A stretch of DNA of 10,085 nt from positions 1 through 10,085 of the forward strand of contig CALGIR010000253.1 in NCBI GenBank assembly GCA_937915475.1. The letters are read 5' to 3'. Each line of letters opens with the position of its first letter. The stretch's first letter is position 1. Made by a program: the position numbers and the translations under genes. Of this stretch, positions 1-6,852 are shown piece after piece. Source of the stretch: an uncultured Bacteroidales bacterium (GTDB lineage Bacteria; Bacteroidota; Bacteroidia; Bacteroidales; Tenuifilaceae). The notes beneath the pieces were generated by a model. The model saw nothing but the letters and a program-made list of their open reading frames with translations, was not told where the DNA came from and made no database searches.

Positions 1-74
1 GGCATTTTGATTGATATATAAAGGTTGAAATTAATTACACAATTATTGTTTAATAGATGTTTAACTAAAAATAT

Positions 75-80
75 GGAGGA
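75..80 (+). promoter_or_regulatory. Shine-Dalgarno site of the Hsp20 gene
   Basis: GGAGGA lies 7 bases before the ATG at 88. It is the only strong Shine-Dalgarno sequence in the window, where the other genes mostly have A-rich leaders. It decides the start at 88 over the upstream in-frame alternatives at 25 and 73: the ATG at 73 overlaps the site itself. Confidence 0.75.
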
Positions 81-87
81 TTTAATT

Positions 88-522
88 ATGATTCCAATGC
101 TAAGAACAAGAGGGACAAGTATGCCAAGTTTAGTAGATTTTTTCTTTGGCGATGATTTTCTTCCCAGCTTACACGACAAAACCAATACCGGAACAGTCCC
201 TGCCGTAAATATTGTAGAGTCGAAAGATGATTACCTAATTGAGCTGGCCGCTCCTGGCTTTGAGAAGAAAGATTTTAAGGTTGATATTGACAACAATATG
301 CTTACTATCTCGAGCGAAAAGGAGCTGAAGAATGAAGTTGAGGGCGAAAAATTGATGCGTAGAGAGTTTTGCTACACCTCATTTAAGCGCAGCTTTTCAT
401 TGCCCGAGGGCACAGATGGCGATAAGATTAAAGCCACCTATAAAGAGGGTATCCTAAAGATTACCGTACCCAAGCGCGAAGAGGCAAAAGAGAAGCCAGC
501 ACGTCAAATCTCAATTTCGTAA
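88..522 (+). CDS. Hsp20 family small heat-shock protein
   Basis: This is an ATP-independent cytoplasmic chaperone that holds unfolding proteins for later refolding by DnaK/ClpB. From the ATG at 88 it is 144 residues, a normal size for a bacterial small heat-shock protein. A short N-terminal arm (about 1-37) contains the hydrophobic MPSLVDFFFGDDF stretch. The alpha-crystallin domain runs from about 38 to 128 and includes the APGF segment and the diagnostic A-x-x-x-x-G-x-L motif at 116-123 (ATYKEGIL, followed by KITVPK). The C-terminal tail ends in ISIS, giving the I-x-I oligomerisation motif at 141-143. The in-frame ORF could extend upstream to 25, but the Shine-Dalgarno site at 75-80 and the family's usual N-terminus favour 88. 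The gene stands alone on its strand and is followed by a hairpin terminator. I see no CIRCE element or recognisable promoter in the 87 bases before it. Confidence 0.95.
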   Translation: MIPMLRTRGTSMPSLVDFFFGDDFLPSLHDKTNTGTVPAVNIVESKDDYLIELAAPGFEKKDFKVDIDNNMLTISSEKELKNEVEGEKLMRREFCYTSFKRSFSLPEGTDGDKIKATYKEGILKITVPKREEAKEKPARQISIS

Positions 523-571
523 CCTTTTTTAAAGATTCACTCTGGTAAGAATTGGGTGAATTAAAACATGA

Positions 572-609
572 AAATAGCAAAGCCTGCCAATTGGCAGGCT
601 TTGTTATTT
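572..609. terminator. Bidirectional hairpin terminator between convergent Hsp20 and HdeD-like genes
   Basis: A 26-base perfect palindrome at 578-603 has the core CAAAGCCTGCCAATTGGCAGGCTTTG. A G-U pair and five A-U pairs extend it to 572-609. There is no spacer, so in RNA the central 4 or so bases must form the loop. The A-rich left flank and T-rich right flank give a U-tract in either direction. It lies between the stop at 522 and the stop of the minus-strand gene at 637, so it can end both transcripts. Confidence 0.8.
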
Positions 610-636
610 ATGGTAATTTCTAGTGGTATTAAAAAA

Positions 637-1176
637 TCAATCTTCGGTGTGATTTACAATTTTTGATGAGAATACCATGGTGACTATTCCGTAAATAATT
701 GCGTAAATACCGACAAGGATTACGATAAATCGGGAACTTCCAAATGGGTTAAATATTATTATTGCGCCTAGCACAAGTGATATTACCCCAGTGGTTAAAT
801 TAAGAACATCAACCATTTGTGAGGTTTTTCTTGCGAAAAAGGTGCCAATAAAAACCAATCCAATAATGGCAGCCCATGCTCCAATGATAATCATTAAAAA
901 GGCAGCAGCCGATTCGGGGTTAAGGATAATAACTATCCCCAAAACTAGGCTTATAATGCCCTCTAAAAGTCTCGACTTCCAGTTTGGGGTAATTTTTCGA
1001 TACTGAATTGCATAGGTGGTAAGCACAATGCCACCAATTAAAATTGACAATGCAAAGTAAACTGCAAGTGCTTTAACAGCTATGGTGGGGAAAGCAAGGG
1101 TAATAAACCCAAAAATCATAACCAATATTCCACCTAGTGAGGACATGCCCCATCTTCCGATTCTATTGAATTTCAT
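637..1176 (-). CDS. HdeD-family (DUF308) integral membrane protein
   Basis: A 179-residue, very hydrophobic inner-membrane protein with about six membrane segments arranged as three two-helix repeats. Repeats two and three are visibly related: GIISLVLGIVIILNP and GVISLVLGAIIIFNP, each followed by a second helix of type xxIIGxxAIIxGxxxI. The first repeat (about residues 10-57) has the matching shape, ending its first helix with FGFITLAFP. This architecture and the NP/FP turn after each odd helix are typical of the HdeD/DUF308 family, named for the E. coli acid-resistance protein HdeD. The molecular function is unknown, so a stress-related role is only an inference. The gene converges with the Hsp20 gene and shares its terminator. 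The start has no clear Shine-Dalgarno site. A 7-of-8 match to the Bacteroidota -7 box (TATACTTG on the minus strand, 1252-1259) lies upstream, without a matching -33 box. Confidence 0.85.
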   Translation of the reverse strand: MKFNRIGRWGMSSLGGILVMIFGFITLAFPTIAVKALAVYFALSILIGGIVLTTYAIQYRKITPNWKSRLLEGIISLVLGIVIILNPESAAAFLMIIIGAWAAIIGLVFIGTFFARKTSQMVDVLNLTTGVISLVLGAIIIFNPFGSSRFIVILVGIYAIIYGIVTMVFSSKIVNHTED

Positions 1177-1411
1177 ATTTCTTGTTATTAATGTTTACTG
1201 TATTTTGCTTGATTTCACTTTTGATTATAGAGTATGAGATTGTTTTGCCTGCAAGTATAAAACTTTCTTATCGTTAAAGTGCGTTGTTAATATCATTTAG
1301 ATTTAGATTTCTGTAATATTTATTTGTGTAAATAACATCTGCAAATTACAAAAAATAATTTCAAAAGTCAATCCTAAACCTTGCTAGGGATTGGCAATTG
1401 GGTAAAAAGCA
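1177..1411. other. Gene-free gap upstream of the HdeD-like gene
   Basis: This 235-base AT-rich stretch separates the start of the HdeD-like gene from the stop of the large CAP-domain gene, both on the minus strand. Apart from the hairpin at 1369-1393, I see only the weak -7-like box at 1252-1259 and no reading frame or repeat that I would support. Confidence 0.5.
1351..1393 (-). terminator. Probable terminator of the large CAP-domain gene
   Basis: Read on the minus strand, CAATCCCTA and TAGGATTG can form an 8-base-pair stem with one bulged C and a loop of about 8 bases. U-rich sequence follows (TTTT, then TTTTTT, at 1366-1351). It sits 19 to 43 bases past the stop at 1412. The U-tract is interrupted and not directly adjacent, so this is a moderate call. 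Confidence 0.4.
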
Positions 1412-3967
1412 CTATTTGTTCTCGCACATTCTGCAGTACATAATATGGATTGGCTCATGGTCGTTAAGCTGCATATTAATAGGCCATTTTCCCTTAAACA
1501 AATCGCACCACTCAGTGGGCGAAAGTATGTCGGCAGCATCTTTTAGGAGTTGATAAAAGTCTGTGTTCTGTTTTACCCTTGGGTTGGCGTAAAAGTATTT
1601 AAGGTATAGTATAAGCGATTGTTTACAAGGAAAGTTGCATAGAACATAGGGCTCCAGAATTGCTTGAGCATCATCATAACGCTTAAATGCCGAAAAGAAC
1701 ATGGATAAATCAATGGCCATTTGCTTTGTAGGTGGATGCTGAGAATAGTACTCAGCAATATAATCGATAGAGGGTTTTATTAGATAGTCAAAATCGCCTA
1801 AACGGTTAATAAAGTATTCCTTTTCGGCATTCTTAAAATGATAGAAAAGTTTTAGTTGTGCCACAATATCGGGGTCAAATGATATTTGTTCAAGTTTGTT
1901 AATTAGGCTTTGTAGCTCACTCAGCGTTTGTTGCTGGTAAAAAGGCTGATATTCGTTTCGGCTTTGTTGCTTGATGAGAGTAATAAAGTAGTTATAGGCA
2001 ATAATTGGGTCGGGGTAAGGGAAACGATTCAATTCTTTGAGTACCCGTAAACTATCCGCACTTGCTAAGAGTTCGCCTCTGTGCGCTAGAGTGTACCGTA
2101 GCTTATTGTAATATATTGCTGCTAATGGTTCTGTACTTATATCAAAATCACCAGTTCTAAGCGCAATGGGTAATTGATTTATCTTTTTCCACGATACGCG
2201 TCCCATCAGGTTTCGGTTTAGAAGATATAGGTGAATCAGCTCCAACCGTTTGGGAATTATGTCAAGCACTTGGCATGGAATGGGTTGATTGCTACATTCC
2301 TGCACTAGTTGCTGATAAAGGTAGTTGTATTCCGATATTGCCAAACCATCAATGGTTACATCGTTTACAATTTTCCAGGCAAGTATTTTTAGGTCGGCAA
2401 AACGCTGCCGCGCAAGTAAGGGTTCCATTTCGCGACTGGTAAGTCTGTTGCTTACATAACGGCGAATCTCACTTGTATCAAGATTGGTAAGGAATTCATA
2501 CCTTGACCCTTGAATATCCTTAAAAAAATCGAACCAGTTTTCACGCGTTACCTTCCGCATCGTAGTAGGTTTGCCATCGCTTGGATTAAAAAAAACGATT
2601 ATTTCTTCGGCTCGTTGTTCCGATAGTCGTTTGTTAATCTTTTCGGTACCCTCAACGCTGGCGTATGCATACACTGCAGAGCGCTGTATTTTCTTATCCC
2701 GCACCCAGTTCCGTATGCTATCGCCGATAATGGGCAGGATATAGGTTTCGTTTTGGTCGAAAAATACCCTTAGCATTAACGTGTCGCGGCGCAATTTTTG
2801 GATATACACCTCGGGGCTTGGAATGCTATCCTTTGCTGGTGCAGCTTTTATTGCTATATCGAAAACTTTAGTAGGGGTTTCATTAAAAGTAATTATGTCG
2901 GCAATGCGATTCCCCTTAAGTATGATAAGGTTCAGTGAGTATGGTTTGCCCTTATATTTCATTGGAATGGTTGCTATATGTCTTAAATCAATTTTAGGTT
3001 TACGCTTTTGTGCTGCAATATTCTCCAATAGGTAATCTCTGTAAACAGGCTCCAGGATATCGCCCTTTACCGTAAACTCTTCTTTACGGCGTACGGGCAG
3101 AATCTCTTTGTTCTTACAGCTGTAGTATGTGTCTGGTATAATTTCAATGGCTAGGCCATCGTTTCTCTTTTCAAATAAACTCTCAACTCTTCGCACATTA
3201 TTAAATATTACAAATATCGAGTCGTTTTTAACCGTTATATCTAACGTATTAATTTTACGACTTAACATATTGTAACTCTCTAATATCGATTTTTTGGGTT
3301 TTGGACTAATGCCCCAATCGTACTTGCGCTGTGGTTTTTCAAAGTAGTATGGGCTAATATCGTTTACTAATTCAAAGGGGAAATAAGTAGTGTCCTTCTG
3401 TGGTTTGTAATCTTTGGTAACGGCAGCAAAGTTAGCAACAACCCTAAATTCATGGTCATCTTTATTGTACCATGATGCAATTCCAACAATGGCATGCGAT
3501 TTAGCAATTATGTTGGCCAGTCCGCTTTTCGATTCAACCCAATCGGTTACAATTCGGCTTGCAGCTTGATTATAGGAAAGTGCCTCTTTTTTTCTGGAAA
3601 TCCTTACAATTCCTATATTTTCAGATACGTAGTAATCCTCGGCACCATACCTAATAGCTCTTTCGTGGTATGTTCTCTTGCGCTTGCTTTCTTTTTGGTA
3701 GTGACTCAAATCGTCTTTCTGGGTAAGGTAACGCACGTGGTCACGGCTTGCTAGGTATAGAGTAGTCTCGTTTACAAGCGAAGGTAACTTGTTTTTGCTC
3801 CTAATACTGTCAACCTTTTGTTTTATAAGATGTTCTAAATATTTAAAGTTTTGGGTGTCTAGATTAATTCTTTCGTGGGCGTTTTGGGCAAAAATTATGG
3901 AATTACAACCATTAGTTGAGGTGATAATTAAAAGTACTATTACTAATTGACCTAACTTTTTAATCAT
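1412..3967 (-). CDS. Exported CAP-domain / OmpA-like protein with helical C-terminus
   Basis: An 851-residue exported protein that I cannot assign to a named family. Residues 1-28 form a signal sequence. TNGC puts a possible lipidation cysteine at 21, but the -3 residue (Thr) makes a poor lipobox, so ordinary signal peptidase cleavage after AQ28 is also possible. Residues about 41-184 match the bacterial YkwD-type CAP (SCP/PR1) fold: DLSH (His89), YGAEDYYVSENIG (Glu116), W143xxS, N152-I153 and FRVVANFA. The His normally found six residues after that Trp is Gly149, so the CAP cavity is incomplete. Residues about 395-460 resemble an OmpA C-terminal domain (FFDQN, YASVEG at 435-440, LSEQRA at 448-453). 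There the peptidoglycan-binding Arg (Arg452) is kept, but the usual Asp is Ser437. Residues about 500-851 look helical and TPR-like (SAFKRYDDAQAILEPYV), ending in CRMCENK. An envelope role, perhaps near peptidoglycan, is inferred. AAAGAG before the ATG may act as the ribosome site. Confidence 0.7.
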   Translation of the reverse strand: MIKKLGQLVIVLLIITSTNGCNSIIFAQNAHERINLDTQNFKYLEHLIKQKVDSIRSKNKLPSLVNETTLYLASRDHVRYLTQKDDLSHYQKESKRKRTYHERAIRYGAEDYYVSENIGIVRISRKKEALSYNQAASRIVTDWVESKSGLANIIAKSHAIVGIASWYNKDDHEFRVVANFAAVTKDYKPQKDTTYFPFELVNDISPYYFEKPQRKYDWGISPKPKKSILESYNMLSRKINTLDITVKNDSIFVIFNNVRRVESLFEKRNDGLAIEIIPDTYYSCKNKEILPVRRKEEFTVKGDILEPVYRDYLLENIAAQKRKPKIDLRHIATIPMKYKGKPYSLNLIILKGNRIADIITFNETPTKVFDIAIKAAPAKDSIPSPEVYIQKLRRDTLMLRVFFDQNETYILPIIGDSIRNWVRDKKIQRSAVYAYASVEGTEKINKRLSEQRAEEIIVFFNPSDGKPTTMRKVTRENWFDFFKDIQGSRYEFLTNLDTSEIRRYVSNRLTSREMEPLLARQRFADLKILAWKIVNDVTIDGLAISEYNYLYQQLVQECSNQPIPCQVLDIIPKRLELIHLYLLNRNLMGRVSWKKINQLPIALRTGDFDISTEPLAAIYYNKLRYTLAHRGELLASADSLRVLKELNRFPYPDPIIAYNYFITLIKQQSRNEYQPFYQQQTLSELQSLINKLEQISFDPDIVAQLKLFYHFKNAEKEYFINRLGDFDYLIKPSIDYIAEYYSQHPPTKQMAIDLSMFFSAFKRYDDAQAILEPYVLCNFPCKQSLILYLKYFYANPRVKQNTDFYQLLKDAADILSPTEWCDLFKGKWPINMQLNDHEPIHIMYCRMCENK

Positions 3968-3986
3968 ATACTCTTTAAGCGTAATG

Positions 3987-4000
3987 CTTGATTAATCAAG
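3987..4000. promoter_or_regulatory. 14-base perfect palindrome in the divergent intergenic region
   Basis: CTTGATTAATCAAG is its own reverse complement. It lies 20 bases before the start of the CAP-domain gene and 92 bases before the M3 peptidase gene, in the gap from which both are transcribed. A short overlapping hairpin (AAGC-GTAAT-GCTT, 3977-3989) shares its left arm. It could be an operator for a dimeric regulator or a structure in the leader of the CAP-domain mRNA. No factor can be named from sequence alone. Confidence 0.35.
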
Positions 4001-4024
4001 TTTTTATATTTTCATAAAACTAAC

Positions 4025-4032
4025 CAAAAATA
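4025..4032 (-). promoter_or_regulatory. Possible Bacteroidota -7 box for the CAP-domain gene
   Basis: Read on the minus strand this is TATTTTTG, a full match to the Bacteroidota -7 consensus TAnnTTTG, 57 bases before the start codon at 3967. No TTTG is found at the expected -33 distance, and such A/T-rich matches arise easily by chance. Confidence 0.3.
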
Positions 4033-4091
4033 GTTATTGATAAGCCAATAATTTACTAATTTGCGACCCCAATAAAAACAAACTAGTTAAA

Positions 4092-6203
4092 ATGAGAACA
4101 ATTACATTTTCAATTATGACATTAATTATCGGATTTACATTGGCTACGTGCAATACCGAAAGTTCTAAAAGTGAGAATCCATTACTTAGTGATTTTAATA
4201 CTAGGTATAATGCTCCTCCATTCGACAAGATAAAGGTTGATGATTATGAACCTGCAATCGATTCTGCAATTATTGAAGCTAAGGCAGAAGTTGATGCTAT
4301 CATTGCCAATGCGGGAGAGCCTACTTTTGAGAACACCATAGAGGCTTTAACATTTTCGGGTATGCGCCTTGGCAATATCTCCTCAATAGTATTAAATCTG
4401 AACTCAGCCGAGACTGACACCAGTTTGCAAAAGGTTATACGGCAAATTGCTCCCAAACTAACCGATTTTGGGAACGACATCAATCTAAATGCAGACCTTT
4501 TTGAAAAGGTAAAAAAAGTACACGCTACTGCCAATAGGGAGAGTCTTTCCCCAGAACAGTTAACCTTGCTCGACAAAACATATAAAGGCTTTGTGCGGAG
4601 CGGTGCTAACCTTTCCGACGATGACAAGCAAACCTACAGGGAAATTACCCGTGAACTATCCGACTTATCATTACAATTTGATGAGAATATTTTAGCCGAA
4701 ACCAATGGTTTTACGCTCCATATAACCGACAGCAACGAATTGGCTGGTTTGCCCAAAAGTTTACAAGATGCTGCTGCTCAAGAGGCAAAAGAACGTGAAC
4801 TGGAGGGTTGGGTATTTACTCTACATATGCCTATGTATGCACCTTTTATGAAGTATGCAGAGAACCGCAAACAACGTGAAGAAATGTATAAAGCATATAC
4901 TACACGAGCATTTAAGGATAATGATAAGAATAACACGGAGCTGATTAAGCGCATTGTGAATCTTAGGTTAAAGCAGGCTAATTTGTTGGGTTATAGTTCG
5001 TATGCCGATTTTATACTTGAGGAAAGAATGGCGCAATCGTCTGATAAAGTGATGACTTTTTTAGATGAGCTTTTAGACGCTTCCTTAGATGCTGCCAATC
5101 AGGAGTTAAAAGATGTTGAGGAGTTAGCAAAATCTCTTGGTGCTAGCCATAGGATAGAAAAGTGGGATTGGGCATTTTATACTGAAAAGCTAAAGGTAAA
5201 GCTCTTCAATTTTAATGAGGAGGAGCTAAAGCCATACTTCCAACTTGAAAAGGTTAAAGAGGGTATATTTTTTCTAGCCAATAGGCTTTACGGCTTAACT
5301 TTTAAGCAGGTGAGTAACATTCCTGTTTACCACTCCGATGTGTTTGTATATGAAGTTTACGATAACGATGGCTCTTTTTTATCATTACTTTACCTCGATT
5401 TTTTTCCTCGTAGCGGAAAGAGCGGAGGAGCATGGATGACGAGTTACAGAAGCCAGTATATGCATAACGGACAAAATGTAAGGCCTCTTGTATCGGTTGT
5501 TACCAATTTTACTAAACCAACCAGTGATACACCATCGCTATTAACATTTGACGAGTTTACCACATTCTTGCACGAGTTTGGCCATGCGCTTCATGGCATG
5601 TTGGCCAGTACAACCTATCCAAACCTTTCTGGTACATCAGTTTATCGCGACTTTGTTGAGTTGCCCTCCCAAATGCTTGAGAACTGGGGCGTTGAGAAAG
5701 AATTTCTCGATAAGTTTGCCATTCACTATAAAACGGGAGAATCTCTTCCGCAGAGTATGGTGCAGAGTATAATCGATAGTCGTAACTTTTTAGCAGGTAA
5801 TCTTTCAATCCGTCAGCTTAGCTTCGGCCTTGTTGATATGGCTTGGCATAGCATTCAAAAACCTTTTATCGGCGAGGTTTTACCCTTTGAGCTAAAGTAT
5901 ATGAGCAAAGCCGATTTGCTTCCAACGGTTGACGGAACAGCATTTAGCCCTATTTTTAGCCATGTTTTTGCAGGTGGCTATGCTGCAGGATATTATAGTT
6001 ACAAGTGGGCCGAGGTACTCGATGCCGATGCTTTCTCGGTTTTTCAAGAAAAGGGTATCTTTAATGCTGATGTTGCGCAATCGTTTCGCGATAATATTCT
6101 TTCAAAAGGCGGAAGTGAGCATCCAATGGCGTTGTATAAAAGATTTCGTGGCCAGGAACCTACTATCGAAGCACTTTTGGTAAGAAGTGGCTTAAAGAAC
6201 TAA
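4092..6203 (+). CDS. M3 family zinc metallopeptidase (oligopeptidase / Dcp-like), probable lipoprotein
   Basis: A 703-residue zinc peptidase of the thimet-oligopeptidase/peptidyl-dipeptidase family. It cleaves short peptides, consistent with peptide scavenging in the cell envelope. The zinc site is complete: HEFGH at 494-498 supplies two His ligands and the catalytic Glu495. Glu523 in DFVELPSQ is the third ligand, 29 residues after the first His as in characterised family members. The substrate-binding segment is conserved near the C-terminus (His624, then GGYAAGYYSY at 628-637). The N-terminal third is the usual helical lid, beginning with PPFDKIKVDDYEPA. Residues 1-19 form a signal sequence ending LAT-Cys20, so a lipid anchor is likely although Thr at -1 is unusual. 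The length is normal for the family. It is a single-gene unit, divergent from the CAP-domain gene and followed by a terminator. Dcp-type (dipeptide-releasing) and oligopeptidase activity cannot be separated here. Confidence 0.93.
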   Translation: MRTITFSIMTLIIGFTLATCNTESSKSENPLLSDFNTRYNAPPFDKIKVDDYEPAIDSAIIEAKAEVDAIIANAGEPTFENTIEALTFSGMRLGNISSIVLNLNSAETDTSLQKVIRQIAPKLTDFGNDINLNADLFEKVKKVHATANRESLSPEQLTLLDKTYKGFVRSGANLSDDDKQTYREITRELSDLSLQFDENILAETNGFTLHITDSNELAGLPKSLQDAAAQEAKERELEGWVFTLHMPMYAPFMKYAENRKQREEMYKAYTTRAFKDNDKNNTELIKRIVNLRLKQANLLGYSSYADFILEERMAQSSDKVMTFLDELLDASLDAANQELKDVEELAKSLGASHRIEKWDWAFYTEKLKVKLFNFNEEELKPYFQLEKVKEGIFFLANRLYGLTFKQVSNIPVYHSDVFVYEVYDNDGSFLSLLYLDFFPRSGKSGGAWMTSYRSQYMHNGQNVRPLVSVVTNFTKPTSDTPSLLTFDEFTTFLHEFGHALHGMLASTTYPNLSGTSVYRDFVELPSQMLENWGVEKEFLDKFAIHYKTGESLPQSMVQSIIDSRNFLAGNLSIRQLSFGLVDMAWHSIQKPFIGEVLPFELKYMSKADLLPTVDGTAFSPIFSHVFAGGYAAGYYSYKWAEVLDADAFSVFQEKGIFNADVAQSFRDNILSKGGSEHPMALYKRFRGQEPTIEALLVRSGLKN

Positions 6204-6219
6204 TTTTTTAAATAACCTC

Positions 6220-6247
6220 AAAAAGCCTAGTTTATTTAGGCTTTTTT
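6220..6247 (+). terminator. Intrinsic terminator of the M3 peptidase gene
   Basis: The arms AAAAGCCTA (6221-6229) and TAGGCTTTT (6237-6245), plus one further A-T pair, form a 10-base-pair stem with a 7-base loop. The 3' arm runs into a six-T tract. It begins 16 bases after the stop codon at 6203. Confidence 0.85.
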
Positions 6248-6300
6248 GTTCTATTCATGTGATTTTCAACCTATGTGATTATTGTTTTTGGTGTGAATGA

Positions 6301-6331
6301 TTTGTTCACCCAGTCAAATTTATTACATTTG
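6301..6331 (+). promoter_or_regulatory. Bacteroidota-type promoter of the acetyltransferase-racemase operon
   Basis: TTTG at 6301-6304 and TACATTTG at 6324-6331 are separated by exactly 19 bases. Both boxes and the spacing match the Bacteroidota housekeeping promoter (-33 TTTG, -7 TAnnTTTG). Transcription would begin a few bases past 6331, giving a leader of about 65 bases before the ATG at 6403. The position, just after a terminator and before an operon, supports it. Confidence 0.75.
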
Positions 6332-6402
6332 TGAGATTGTTTTTTGCAGAAACAGTATCCTTCCGACAATTTTATCACCTAAAATTAATTAAAAACAGTA
6401 TT

Positions 6403-6849
6403 ATGCTTTCTATTAAACAGATAAATTCGGAAAATGAGCTAAAAGTTTTAACCAGACAGGAGATTATAGATTTTTTACATACCCATCTCGATAAGTTTCG
6501 CGATGATAAAGTGGCTATCGGTAAGTGTTTAGATTATGCTTTTTCAAAAGGAGCAGGTAAAGGCGGATTTTTATTAATTGGACATTACAACGGTAAACTG
6601 GCAGGTGTAGTGGTGATGAATAAGACGGGAATGGAAAGTTATATTCCTGAAAATTTTTTAGTTTATATTGCAGTTGATTCCAGTTTACGGGGTAAGGGAA
6701 TTGGTCGTCAGCTTATGGAGGAAATCATAAACAGGGTTGACGGTGATATAAAACTGCACGTTGAGTATGACAATCCAGCAATGAGATTGTACGAGAGGTT
6801 GGGTTTTACAACCAAGTATGCTGAAATGCGTTATACTAAAAAGAAGTAA
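6403..6849 (+). CDS. GNAT family N-acetyltransferase
   Basis: A 148-residue single-domain acetyltransferase that transfers the acetyl group of acetyl-CoA to an amine. The pyrophosphate-binding motif A is clear: RGKGIG at 96-101, preceded by the beta-4 strand LVYIAVDSSL and followed by RQLMEEII. The C-terminal DNPAMRLYERLGFT is the standard N-x-x-A-x-x-x-Y-x-x-x-GF block containing the general-acid Tyr. The frame is open back to a GTG at 6331, but that GTG overlaps the promoter -7 box, so the ATG at 6403 is the start. No Shine-Dalgarno site precedes it. Its stop lies 3 bases before the racemase-like gene, so the two are almost surely co-transcribed and may act on related amino compounds. The family does not reveal the substrate. 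Confidence 0.9.
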   Translation: MLSIKQINSENELKVLTRQEIIDFLHTHLDKFRDDKVAIGKCLDYAFSKGAGKGGFLLIGHYNGKLAGVVVMNKTGMESYIPENFLVYIAVDSSLRGKGIGRQLMEEIINRVDGDIKLHVEYDNPAMRLYERLGFTTKYAEMRYTKKK

Positions 6850-6852
6850 ACA

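Noticed and set aside
535..561. ATTCAC...GTGAAT inverted repeat just after the Hsp20 gene
   Set aside because: Only a 6-base-pair stem around a loop of about 15 bases with no U-tract of its own. The strong palindrome at 572-609 accounts better for termination.
4054..4063. TACTAATTTG as a promoter -7 box for the M3 peptidase gene
   Set aside because: The spacing between TA and TTTG is wrong for TAnnTTTG (one or three bases instead of two) and no -33 TTTG lies at the right distance.
4244..4627. A 127-codon open frame on the minus strand inside the M3 peptidase gene
   Set aside because: It lies wholly within a clearly functional gene on the other strand, has no recognisable domain and no promoter. 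Its low-complexity Ser/Leu-rich translation is typical of an antisense shadow.
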